Positions 1 to 10,639 of a stretch of 64,000 nucleotides of DNA are shown piece after piece. Source of the DNA: Glutinoglossum americanum (Eukaryota; Ascomycota; Geoglossomycetes; Geoglossales; Geoglossaceae); assembly GCA_020080175.1 (NCBI GenBank), contig JAGHQL010000001.1, positions 186,001 through 250,000 of the forward strand, read 5' to 3'. The notes beneath the pieces are model-generated. The model saw only the letters and a list, made by a program, of their open reading frames with translations. It was not told the origin of the DNA and ran no database searches. The translations under genes and the position numbers were made by a program. Numbering within the stretch: position 1 is the stretch's first letter; every line of letters starts with the position of its first letter.

Positions 1-102
1 TCTTCTCATTAGCACTAGCTAAGCAACTACGAGCATCAACTCCTTACGACATAAGTAGGCCGAAGAACAATTTCCACGCCAAGGTAGACTATCAAGGTCA
101 CT

Positions 103-2058
103 ATGGGTCTCCCGAGTGGGTTCTTTGCATCCCTTTTGTCGAAGCACGTAGCTGATGTACTTTCGTCGTTAGTGTGGGGCCCATTCCCAGAGGACGAAGA
201 TTCATCACAAAGCAACGTCGAAGAAGCTCCGCGGTCTTACGCTGCAGGTTTTAGGATGCCACGAATAGCTTCTTCGAACTCGTCTTTACACCAAACTACG
301 AATTTCACCGCCCCACAACCATTGATCGTTTCTTCGCAAACAGCAACTGTCAGCACGCGCGAGCCGGTCGTGGTCTCGTCGCAATCAGTAAACCCGTTAC
401 CACAAACTGCATCGCGTGGGAATGGGAGATCCACTGTGGGCTATGATGGAGTTGGTATCAGAGGCACTAGGAGGAATAGCGATGAGAGAGACGAACAGAT
501 GTTATCTCTTGAAGAGTTTTTAGCAGAAACGAGTAGAGCAACTACACGGAGGATTGAAATGGAAGAGGAAGATGCAGATCGCCTAGGTCCTTCTAGGTCA
601 GGACGGGTGGCAACTAACGCTGGCTCTGCTGAGGATCTTGGGGTTATTGGCAGTGGGATTCCGAACACTCGAGCTCGTACAACCCCTCGGCAATGGCAAA
701 CATCACCTACTACTTCAAGTAACTCTAGGAGACAACTTGCAAGGCATGCTGGCAGACTGCTTCCACCACCAACGATGATGCGGTCAAATGCAGAATCTGC
801 TGCCATGGCAAATTGGAACAATTTTGCCCGCCAAGCGGGACAGGGTCAAGGAATTTCCACCCAAATCCAAACCCCACTTCAGCTAGCGGTCGCTGGAGGG
901 CCAACTGGCTTCTTCGATGTGGTGCGGCGAATCCGGGATATTGGGACCCTTCAAGATGCGTTACTGGAGCCTGGGATTCGTGAACCAGATCTCATTCATA
1001 TTGAGGAGAATGAGCCACGCCGCACGCGATTATCTGAGGCGCAACGATCTTCACGGCTTCGTGCGTTCCAATTGCGGCTAGACTTGATTTCGTCTGAATT
1101 TGAGCTACTTAGAGCGAATAGAATCGAGCTTTCACGACTAGAGCAGGATGCTGTGAATACATTGCAATCACTGAGTGTCAGAACTCAGAGCACTACAAGT
1201 CATCCCGGATCCAATCTGGTGACAACGACGCCATCACCAACACCCGCCTTATTACAGATGTCACAGATCGAACAAGCGGCCAGAATCCGTCGCGATTTGG
1301 AGCGCATTGATGAAGAAACTCGCAACTTGCGTCATGCTATTCTCCCAGAACATCCACTAACCTTGCCAACAAATAATTCCCCTCGGATTCATTCAGACAT
1401 CGAACGCCTCGTCCCTAGATCCACCTCACCACCACGGATCGATTTCGACGGTCTCGACAGAACGGCGCAGCCAAGTACAACGCAGTTCCAGCGGCAAGTT
1501 TTAAATAGTTGGTTGTCACCACACCCGAGTGAAGTTTCTGACAGACAAATCGACCGACGAGGTGAGAGTACAGTGCAGTTACCGACTGACACCCTCGATT
1601 CTATGGCTCCTGGAGCATCTTCCGAGAACCAGGCACCTGAACCAGACCCTGTTCTTAGCCTTCGTGAAGCTTGGGCGCAACTTGACCAGCCAGGATTGAC
1701 TGAAATGGAACAACTCCAATTGCAAGTTAACATCCAGCGATTAATCAGCCATCGTGCTCGACGATTGCTCGACCAACATACCCGGGACACTGATAATGGA
1801 CCTCGCAACGCTATTGACGCGCGTCTAGACGCCTCATCAAGGGCTAGTCCGGACGCTAATGTTAATGATTCCTCTCAATATCGGACTCGCTCAAACAATA
1901 CAAACACTCACGAACCGGTGCCTCCGTCCACAGTTACGGAGTCTCTACCTACAGGTGAAACGAGAGAAATCGTTCGGCACCTAAGACGCCAGTCTAGTCA
2001 TGCCAACCCACAAAGAGAAGTTCTAGGATCTTTCTACAGACAATTCCAGCGTGCATAG
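103..2058 (+). CDS. Unknown 651-aa low-complexity protein with coiled-coil stretches
   Basis: A single uninterrupted reading frame of 651 codons starts at an ATG preceded by in-frame stops. I do not recognise a domain. The N-terminus is weakly hydrophobic (MGLPSGFFASLLSKHVADVL), and most of the protein is Ser/Thr/Arg/Gln-rich and probably disordered. Heptad-like, charged helical stretches occur around residues 310-360 (LSRLEQDAVNTLQSL), 385-412 (IEQAARIRRDLERIDEETRN) and 525-560, suggesting coiled coils interrupted by disordered linkers. Codon usage looks normal for the window and no intron is needed. It is followed by about 690 bp of non-coding DNA and the 3' end of the convergent cysteine synthase gene. 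The length of the open frame supports a real gene; the function is unknown. Confidence 0.7.
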   Translation: MGLPSGFFASLLSKHVADVLSSLVWGPFPEDEDSSQSNVEEAPRSYAAGFRMPRIASSNSSLHQTTNFTAPQPLIVSSQTATVSTREPVVVSSQSVNPLPQTASRGNGRSTVGYDGVGIRGTRRNSDERDEQMLSLEEFLAETSRATTRRIEMEEEDADRLGPSRSGRVATNAGSAEDLGVIGSGIPNTRARTTPRQWQTSPTTSSNSRRQLARHAGRLLPPPTMMRSNAESAAMANWNNFARQAGQGQGISTQIQTPLQLAVAGGPTGFFDVVRRIRDIGTLQDALLEPGIREPDLIHIEENEPRRTRLSEAQRSSRLRAFQLRLDLISSEFELLRANRIELSRLEQDAVNTLQSLSVRTQSTTSHPGSNLVTTTPSPTPALLQMSQIEQAARIRRDLERIDEETRNLRHAILPEHPLTLPTNNSPRIHSDIERLVPRSTSPPRIDFDGLDRTAQPSTTQFQRQVLNSWLSPHPSEVSDRQIDRRGESTVQLPTDTLDSMAPGASSENQAPEPDPVLSLREAWAQLDQPGLTEMEQLQLQVNIQRLISHRARRLLDQHTRDTDNGPRNAIDARLDASSRASPDANVNDSSQYRTRSNNTNTHEPVPPSTVTESLPTGETREIVRHLRRQSSHANPQREVLGSFYRQFQRA

Positions 2059-2744
2059 CTGAGCGTCACACCTGAGTTTCGGGTTGTAAATGATGTGATC
2101 ATCTCTTCGGCTCTTTCGCTAAAGGGGTTATCTTAGTGCTGGTGAATTGCATTTTCTCATTGGAGCGTTTTTTGGAAGCCCGGTTTTTCTGTATTGCGGC
2201 ATCGAATGACCACAAGGCTGGCACTAGTCTCATTCAGGGTTTTCTTGGACATTGCGAGATACCTATGCTGCCGCTTGATAGTCTTTATTTCCCTTCTGAT
2301 AACACCATCACTGTTTTGCCCTGGTATTGGGGGCTAAAAAATTGGACTGTTGTGTTTTCCATTTTTCTTGAGCCTGGCATTTAATTTGGACAATCAGGTT
2401 CGGGTCTTAAAAAGTTTGGTACTTTTTCCGGCATTAGGCGGTCAATGAGGGGCGTGGTCATCGTCTTAGGGTTTTTGTTTCCCTTGCTTCTCTTCGCCTC
2501 TGTAGTTAAGAAAAAGCCTTTTTACGCTATTTCGGTGCATGCTTTCTATGTTAGACTAGTTTAACTTGATATAAAGCTTGGTTGAATTTAGGTTTCTATT
2601 TACGATAGATGGCCTAGGAAATTTTTTGTTTCGGCTTCCCCTGAGATGATAGCCCCGTAACCAGCTGACACGCTTTATAGAAGACGGCACATACGTTAGA
2701 AATACCCTGAAAATACGTGTAGTTTCTATGTTCTGATTTTCCCT
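2059..2744. other. Intergenic, convergent 3' flanks
   Basis: This is non-coding sequence between the stop codons of two convergent genes. It is T-rich on the plus strand and holds only short chance frames. I see no RNA gene or repeat in it. Confidence 0.6.
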
Positions 2745-3943
2745 TTAGGGTAACACTATGTATTTTTCCAAATGCTTTGGTATATACTCCAAAAGATTCT
2801 TCCCCTCCAGCCACTTCCTCGAAAATAATCTCTCTGCGTACCGATATGCGCCATCGCACAGAACAGTCACGACCGTGTGTCCCTTCCCCAGCTTCTCGGC
2901 AACTTCCTTCGCAGCCACAACGTTCAACGCCGAGCTAGCGCCTAAGTACAATCCCTCCTCATCAAGACATCTGTACACCATCTCGATGCTCTTCTCATCG
3001 CTAATATGTAGCGATCCATCTACGAGATCGATATCTGGTTTCAGGTTATCGGTAACGCGTCCTTGGCCAATACCTTCTGTGATGGAGGAGCCGGAGCGCT
3101 CGATTAGTTTCCCGCCGGAGGTGATGTAAGAGTGGAGGACCGAGCCTGGTGGGTCGGCCAGGAACGTTTTTACGCGACCGGAGGAGACAGTTTTTAGATA
3201 GCGGGTTACTCCTGCTAGCGTCCCTGCGGTGCCTGTGGCGCAGGTGAAAGCGTCAACTTTTCCCTCTGTCTGGTACCAGATTTCTGGGCCAGTGGTTTCG
3301 ATGTGAGCTCGTCGATTAGCGGTGTTGTCGAATTGATTCGTCCAGACTGCGTTTTCCAATCTCTCTGCGTGTCTTCTTGCCTGGTGATTGTAGTTTTCTG
3401 GATTCTCGAATGCTACTGCTGGAACCGGGTGGACCTCTGCGCCTAGCAAGCGTAGCAGGTCGATCTTCCCTTGAGATTGTGTATTTGGCATGTATATGAC
3501 CAATTGATAGCCTTTCGAGCGGCATACGTGCGCAAGGCCAATGCCTGTGTTCCCGGCTGTCCCTTCGACAACAGTGCCACCGGAACGTAGTAAGCCCCTC
3601 TCTTCGGCATCTTTGACGACATATAAGGCTGCGCGGTCTTTGATACTACCGCCGGGATTCATGAATTCGGCCTTGCCGAGGATCTCGCAGCCAGTTTCTT
3701 GTGAGAGGTGATTGAGGCGGATTAAGGGTGTGTTGCCAATAGCTAGCAGAGGGCTAATGTTAGAATTATCTGTTGGGTCTAATATACCCGCTTAGGAAGA
3801 AACGTACCCCCGACTAGGCCGTTGACCACTCCTTGCGCTTTGGAAACGCAAATGCCATATTGATTTGGCGCTTCCATCTGTGCTGCACCCACCGCAGCGC
3901 GATATGCAGTAGTAGTGAGGCGTCGTGCGCAGGATGGAAGCAT
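2745..3943 (-). CDS. Cysteine synthase, fungal mitochondrial type (PLP-dependent, Mcy1/YGR012W-like)
   Basis: Two exons (3808-3943 and 2745-3742, intron 3743-3807 with GTACGT donor and CTAG acceptor) encode about 377 aa. The junction restores the family motif [12 protein letters not shown]. Seen in the protein are NPGGSIKDR with the PLP Schiff-base lysine, the substrate loop GTAGNTG, the glycine-rich phosphate-binding GTAGTLAG and [14 protein letters not shown], all typical of fold-type II O-acetylserine/cysteine synthases. The chosen start gives an Arg-rich, acidic-free leader ([17 protein letters not shown]) resembling a mitochondrial presequence; an in-frame ATG at 4030 would lengthen it by 29 residues. 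The enzyme would make cysteine from an activated serine and sulfide. The gene is divergent from the condensin subunit gene, with 236 bp between start codons. Confidence 0.9.
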
Positions 3944-4179
3944 TGGGAATGTTGATGGTTGGCGAAACACGCAGGAAACCTCCGAGGTTGAAGTTCCGGC
4001 TGATGTCGTGATTGATCCGGATAAGATCACGTGGTCTTATCTTAGCGCGATACCAGCATTGTTTGTTTACTCGGTAAAGTGGCGTCTTGCCCATCACTCA
4101 CCATCAACTTCGATCCACTCGGAACACGATCACAAGAACTGTCCTCTCTAATATCTAAGTTATTAGTATTGCTACAGAA
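3944..4179. promoter_or_regulatory. Divergent promoter, cysteine synthase / condensin G
   Basis: This 236-bp gap lies between two divergent start codons and must hold both core promoters, unless the upstream ATG at 4030 of the cysteine synthase gene is used. No specific factor site is claimed. Confidence 0.5.
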
Positions 4180-7100
4180 ATGCCCGGTAGGACTTCATCG
4201 CGTACAACGACACGGCAGTCAACGACGTCCCGCACATCCACCGCAGCTGTATCGCGCAAATCGTCTGCCGCGACTCTAAAATCGCGTTCATCGACCGCAT
4301 CGCGTTTCTCCTCCGCAAATGTGATTATCCCTGAAGAACCTGCAACCTCGGCACTCCGGGTACAGATCTGTAGCATATTCTCCGATACACAGCGGACGAC
4401 AGCGGGGCACAGAAAGTCCGTGATAAAGCTGCGGAAGATACAGGAGGCCTGTTGCTACGAACCGACGAGTAATTCGGGGAAGGACACTAGGGATTTTGAT
4501 GAGGATGAATTCAATTATGAGGTGGGGAGATGCACGGTTAGGCTGGTGGCGGTCAAAAAAGCCGAGCCCGCAGGGGATAGGGTAGTGAGGTTTCTGGGAC
4601 TCTATTTGAGCCATGCGAACGAGAAGGGTAAGATTTAGGGTTTGAGCATTAATATATACATGAGAAACTAATTATTGCTTGGTAGACAATACGCTGGTCG
4701 CGGAAGAATATGATGAAGGGTTCGCAGAAACTCCTAGCAGTCGACTTACCTCGTATATCCTATCCCTCGTTCTACCATTTCTCGCCTCAAAAGAGAAGAC
4801 CGTTAGGTTCCGTTCAACTCAGTTGATTTCACACATCATAAACTCCTTAGACTCGATTGATGATGATCTCTTTCAGCAACTCCGGTTAGGTCTCCTCAAG
4901 CGCGTCAGAGACAAGGAAAGTATGGTACGAGTACAGGCGGTGCTTGGACTAGGAAGGTTGGCTGGTAACGAGACAGAAGGAGACCCGAATGGCGATGACA
5001 GTGATGATGAGGATGCGGGAGGTCTATTGGAGAAGTTGCTGGATGTCTTGCAGAATGACCCTAGCGCAGATGTCCGACGATCACTTTTGCTCAACCTACC
5101 CCTCACGCCAACCACACTCCCCTATCTCCTAGAGCGCGCTAGAGACCTTGATCCGGCTACTAGAAGGGCTTTATACTCCAGATTGCTGCCATCGCTTGGA
5201 GACTTTCGTCATTTGTCATTGTCGATGCGCGAGAAGCTACTTAGATGGGGGCTCAGAGACCGAGATGAAAATGTGCGCAAAGCGGCTGGAAAGCTCTTTC
5301 GAGAGAGGTGGATAGAGGATTGTACTACTACGCAGAGTACCGTCCAGGAATGCTCTCAAGAAGGCAATGCCGTCGCTGAAGCTCGTTCACCGAATTTCGA
5401 AGGACTCAAAGAACTACTCGAACGTATCGATGTCGTCAATTCGGGCGTTGAGAGCGGAGTGGCTCAGGAAGCTATGAAGTGTTTCTGGGAAGGGCGAGCA
5501 GATTATCGGGAGGAGGTGGTATTCGATGATTCGTTTTGGGATGGCCTTACCGCAGAATCAGCGTTTATCGCTAGGAGCTTCAATGACTTCTGTCGCCAGC
5601 AAGGAGATGCTAAGTTTGAGGACCTGGTGGAGGAAAAGATGCCTGAGGTCACAAAACTGGCATTTTTCCTTCAAAGGTTCATCAACAAGCTGCTGGATAG
5701 TCTCAGGAGGGCAGCAGAGCAGGGTGATGATGCGGAAGATGACGATACAGCTGAACTGGAATTTATCGTGGAGCAGCTTCTTCAGATCGCTCAGACGTTA
5801 GATTACACCGACGAGGTCGGACGGAGAAAGATGTATGCCCTCCTCAGGGAGATCTTAGCCCTTCCAGAACTCCCGGAAGAAGTCACCAGGCTCATCGTTG
5901 AGGGGCTGCGCGGAGTTTGTGGTGGCGACCCCGCCGGCGAGCGCGAATTCTGTGGTGTGGTGCTAGAGGCGATAGCGGAAGTCCACGACACGATTACAGG
6001 GGATGACGTTGAAGAGGAAGAAACCGACCCTGACGAGAGTTTCCACTCCGCGAAATCCGAGCTGAGCGAAGACATGCCAAAGAGGTTGAAAACGTCTCGC
6101 TCGCGAAGCCCTGAGGTCGATGAGAATGACGAGGAAAAGGCTATGAAAGAGATCTTGGTAAATATGAAATGTCTCTACATCACCCAATGCATGCTCGAAA
6201 ATGTGGAGGGAAATTTACAGCAAAACATCCATCTGGTCACTATGTTGAATAATCTAGTCGTCCCAGCCGTAAGAAGCCATGAGGCCCCTGTCAGAGAAAG
6301 GGGGTTGACGTGCTTGGGACTCTGTTGTCTACTTGATAAGGTATGTAATTTCCTTGGAGTCTTAGATTTAGTGCAGAGGTGATTGACTATCGCACACAGA
6401 CATTAGCAGAGGAGAATCTTACCCTTTTCCTCCATTGCTTCAACAAAGGTCATGACGCGTTACAGACTGCCGCGATACAGATCATCTCTGATATTTTGAC
6501 CGTCCACGGCTCCTCTCTGCTCTCGTCCCCCACCTGCCCAGTGGAAGAGAAAATGTTGTACAAAATGTTCTCTAAAGCCTTGAAGGCAGATGACAAGATT
6601 GGAGTTCAAGCTGCCGCCTGTGAAGCTGCGTGCAAATTAATGCTGGGCCTCGTTGTCAAAGACGAAGAACTTCTCAAAACTCTCGTTGTTGCGTATTTCG
6701 ATCCCGGTACGGCAGAAAACCTAGGGCTCCGGCAAGGGCTGAGCTATTTCTTACCAGTATACTGCCATTCAAGAGCCGAGAACCAGATGAGAATGCAGGA
6801 GATAGCTGTCGCAGCTCTCCATTCGCTCATATTGCTGCACGATAACCTAGATGAGGAAGAAGAGATGGTGACACCAGTTATGATTGCATCACATTTGGTC
6901 GACTGGACGGACCCGAGGAAAGTTGTTAGTGTGAGAGATATGGAAGCCCTCGCCGATGACATCGGAAGAAAAGAAATTTCAAAAAGTATCGACGGGACCG
7001 TCCATATGGATTTGGCAAAAGATGTGCTAGAAAAGATAGCTTCAAATGCCAGCAGTAAGCCGTTCTCCATCAACCTCTTTGCCCTTTGTGTCTGCAATTC

Positions 7101-7580
7101 TGCAGTTGCTCATTTCGTCGCGTACAGAGGAGGAAAAGAAAGTCTTCTGCAGCGTGCTCGGCAAACTCTACGTCTCTAAATATTCAGATGTAGAGAAGAT
7201 AAGGACAGTCTACGAGCTAGCGTCTCAGATCGTTGAGGTATAGTCCTGTCTTCAAATTGTATTGGGCGTATAGACGATTAACAAGTCAATAGGACAAGCT
7301 TCTCTCCGACGCCCCCTCCCGCAATGCTCTCAATAAACTCTACGTCGCGCTGGGCAAGATCATAGATTCGCTAGGAGAGGCGGAGGGTGTTGACGAAGAG
7401 CATGGGGAGGAGACCAAGATTACACCTATAGACGCAGAGGAGGAAGAGGAGCCTGAAGAGGCTGATGAGGGACTCGAAGACGCCGCAGCCACCGTAAGGT
7501 TGACGGACCCAAAAGACGACTCTCTATTGGGCGAGCTTTTGGACGATGAGCTAGAGAGCGAACTTGATGATAGTTTCTAA
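4180..7580 (+). CDS. YCG1: Condensin complex non-SMC subunit G (Ycg1/Cnd3/CAP-G)
   Basis: Five exons (4180-4627, 4686-6340, 6400-7054, 7128-7237, 7293-7580) give about 1051 aa, close to budding-yeast Ycg1. After a Ser/Thr/Arg-rich basic N-terminus comes a HEAT-repeat body: the first repeats include TVRFRSTQLISHIINSL, MVRVQAVLGLGRLAGNE and VRRSLLLNLPLT. An acidic spacer near residues 570-600 contains phospho-type Ser-Pro residues, and the tail is very acidic (EEEPEEADEG). As a HEAT-kleisin partner in condensin it would bind DNA with the Brn1/CAP-H subunit during mitotic chromosome compaction. Four junctions are well supported by phase and motif. The fourth exon border (intron 7055-7127) is the least certain: it uses AGCA|GTAAGC and CGTACAG and could shift by a few codons. 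Confidence 0.92.
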
Positions 7581-10500
7581 ATCTCGACAAAGATGGCGAA
7601 TAGGAGTATCGTTTTTCGGTTGAAGGTTTGCCTATTAGTCGGGTAGTATGTTTTGTTTTGCGCTCAAAAGAAGCGATTGGGGGATTATTCCTTGGGGTCT
7701 GGTTGATCGACACGCACCATGACATCATCCGGGCACTTGGTGAGCAAAATTCTATCAGCAATGAGGGAAATACTCGATTGTGTGTATAAGTACGATGCTC
7801 TAGATTATGTTAGATGAATTGCCAGCTAGGATGCGGGGACGAAATGGCAACACTCGCCTGCGGCTTAGAAAAGCGCTCTGTACCTAGTGAGCAGCGCACA
7901 AAATACTTTGTACTCGTACTACGTACAGCTTCGTACATACGAGGACTAATGAGTATTGTTTCAGGAAGACAGAAGAAGCCAACGGATGTTCCAGTGCGAC
8001 AAAAGCGGCAATGATCCTCTCATTCTCCCTCTTTTGTTTTCTCTGCGCTCCCGGACACTCGGGAAGAAAGTTAAAAGTAGCCTTTTTAGCGGTATGGGAG
8101 GGGTGGTGGCGGTCACGAACAAACCACCAGAACCAAAACCCAGGGACGGCACGGCAAGGGCACGGCAAAGATCAACTGCAATGCAAGGGTCGGCGAGTCG
8201 GATGGTGAAAAGAGTGCCCGTGTCTTGTTTTCGGGTTAGCATCTAGAGTACTCCTACGCACGGGAGGATGTGAATGCAAAAGATGCGAAGCGGCATTTCT
8301 CTCTGGTCTCCGGGAAACCCGACGGGGAATCCAGGAAAAACTCCGGTGGGCGGGTTTGTATTTGGGGTGTGACTGTCACGTGGATGATAGGGGAGCTCAA
8401 CCTGGCCAGAACCGCAACCTCGGTTCGCACTCGGGCTTTTCGTTAAGATTAACCGCCGTTAAGGGCGAAGCTGCTCGGGAATTGCGCTAACCAGGTTACT
8501 CTGTCTCCTCCGTGCTCCCATTCTGTCCACTCTTCATTTCTCCTGCCCTTTTGTCCGCCCCATGCAGCAGGTTTCAAGAGCCGAAATGTCACAGGACCGC
8601 GTGGGTATTGTATCGCACGCTACTCATGCTGCTTCATGGATACTTACGGTTACCCATCTCAACAAGCCGGGTCGCACCATCGCCTGCATTCATGGGGTGT
8701 CCAGGACAGCGCTCTGCTCCAGTCTAACTATGTGCGTATAGTACGAGCAACTCCACGCTATTGTAGGATAGCTCGACAGCTCTTCGTTCGTTCAGACCAC
8801 TTCCTGGCTTGGTCACCCTTGCAGCGAAAATCCCCACTGACCATTATTCCCGCATGATCAACCCTCTCGGCCATCTGATAACGTGATAATCCTTCGCATC
8901 AACGTAATTCGTTACACAAAGAAGGCGGCTGTTCAGGCCGCATGCTGATAAATCCGGTTCCTGAATGTAAGAGGTTTGATAGCTCTGCGAACGCTTTGGG
9001 TGCGCGGAGAAGTCCAGCGTAACGAGTGGGATGAGAAGTTGGAATACCCGACTGGCTGGCAACTGGCTGGCAACCCTTGAACCTTTAAAATCCCCATGTG
9101 GGCCGGACCAAGGCATGGACCAGTCCACTGTCGCGGGACGGTGAAAGGCGAAGTCTTCGTCATTGCGGCGCAATTTCGCCTCTCCTGTTTCTTTTTTTTT
9201 TCCTGCCCTTGGGATGGTGACTTTATACGGAGCACGGAGTAAGGTACTCTACATGCGAGTAGGACACACGATTAGCCACAGGTATCTCGAACGGAAATTT
9301 GATGGCATGATGCGCCGGGATGGCTCGAGCCGCGCCAAAAACAAAAAACGAAAAAAAGCAAAAAGAGTTCAAAGCCAAGCTTAAGACGACATCTTCATCT
9401 CTTTTACTCCCGCCGAGGGGCTTACTTCTCTCTAGGGGAGAGCTTAACTTAGAAGTTAACGAGAATATGAATGGACCCGAGTGATTTCACCCCCTTCCAA
9501 CGCGTGCCGGTCCAGAGAGCTGCAGGCTCTCATTTCCTCACGGATCTTGAGCAATCCTGAGGTAGTTGGCTCTCTTTTCTCCTTCCTCGAGGGGAAGGGG
9601 AAAGCCGCTTACGGCACGCTTAAGCGCCAAAAAGGAACGTGGTGCCTTCATACGGGATGAATATGAAAAGTTGGTCTGTTGCAATCGCCGATAACCAGCC
9701 CCCTTTGCTAGGCGATGACCTGGGGAGAAAATAGACAGCGTTGGGACACGGTGCCAGCCAAACACATCTCCAAATAAATATATGCGAAAAGGACGTGATG
9801 CTTTATCCAGGTGCGTTTTGTTTCACGTACCGGAATAGAGTACGAATTGATGCCGTTCGTCCCTTTTCGGTGTCTGAGCAAATTTAAAATCCAAATGGAA
9901 ATAAAAAGCGTCCACAAAAATAACACGTAATTCACCTGCCACTGTTTGTTTCATCTCATCCTTCCAGTGGGCTAGAAACCCTAAAAGGAATTTATACAAA
10001 AATGAATAATGGTAATGATAAATTTGTATTTTTGCGCGCGTCAGTAATGCCTGTGTTGTTCACAACCTTTTTTTTTCCTCGAGGGCACGAAATTAATCCT
10101 TGTAGAAAATTTAAACCAGCCCTAATCCGACACCAAAGAGAAACACCTATCGCTGTTTCTCTCCTCCTCACCACCACCAGCCACGACACCTCTCTCTCTC
10201 CCTCTCTTCTCTCCCTCTTCTGGCCTACCCACTGCTGCTCCTCGTCAACACCTAAACCAGCAAGGGGAACGAACGAACGTCCAGTGGGTCTTGGAAGTTC
10301 CTCTTCGCGTGTTCCCTTGTGTTAAGCCTATAACACAAGACACATTCATAGCCTCCCCACTTGTTTCTCTCCCTCAAACAGAAGTCGCAGCGCTTCATTG
10401 CTTGTCTCGCTGTCGTGAGGAGGTTTTCCCTGAAATCTTGGAACCGGCATAACCTGTCCAACAGCTCACCTCGAGACCCCCCTCAAAAATTCCCCTTCGC

Positions 10501-10639
10501 GCTTCTTCCCCCCTACCTAAACGAAACCTCCAACACAACTTTTTAACACAACTTTCCTTCTTCACCCTATTTTTAACTGGTGGTTCTACTTTCCCAAATA
10601 CTGAGTTTGACAATCAAATCAGCGATACGAATACGAGAG
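7581..10639. other. Long non-coding stretch upstream of the Nrp1-like gene
   Basis: About 3 kb lacks any frame that looks like a conserved gene on either strand. It contains pyrimidine-rich tracts (10140-10220, 10490-10560), a short direct repeat (actggctggc twice near 9051-9072) and homopolymer runs. The last 500 bp are CT-rich, as is common in fungal promoters and long 5' leaders. A long 5' UTR or an unannotated non-coding transcript is possible. Confidence 0.5.
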
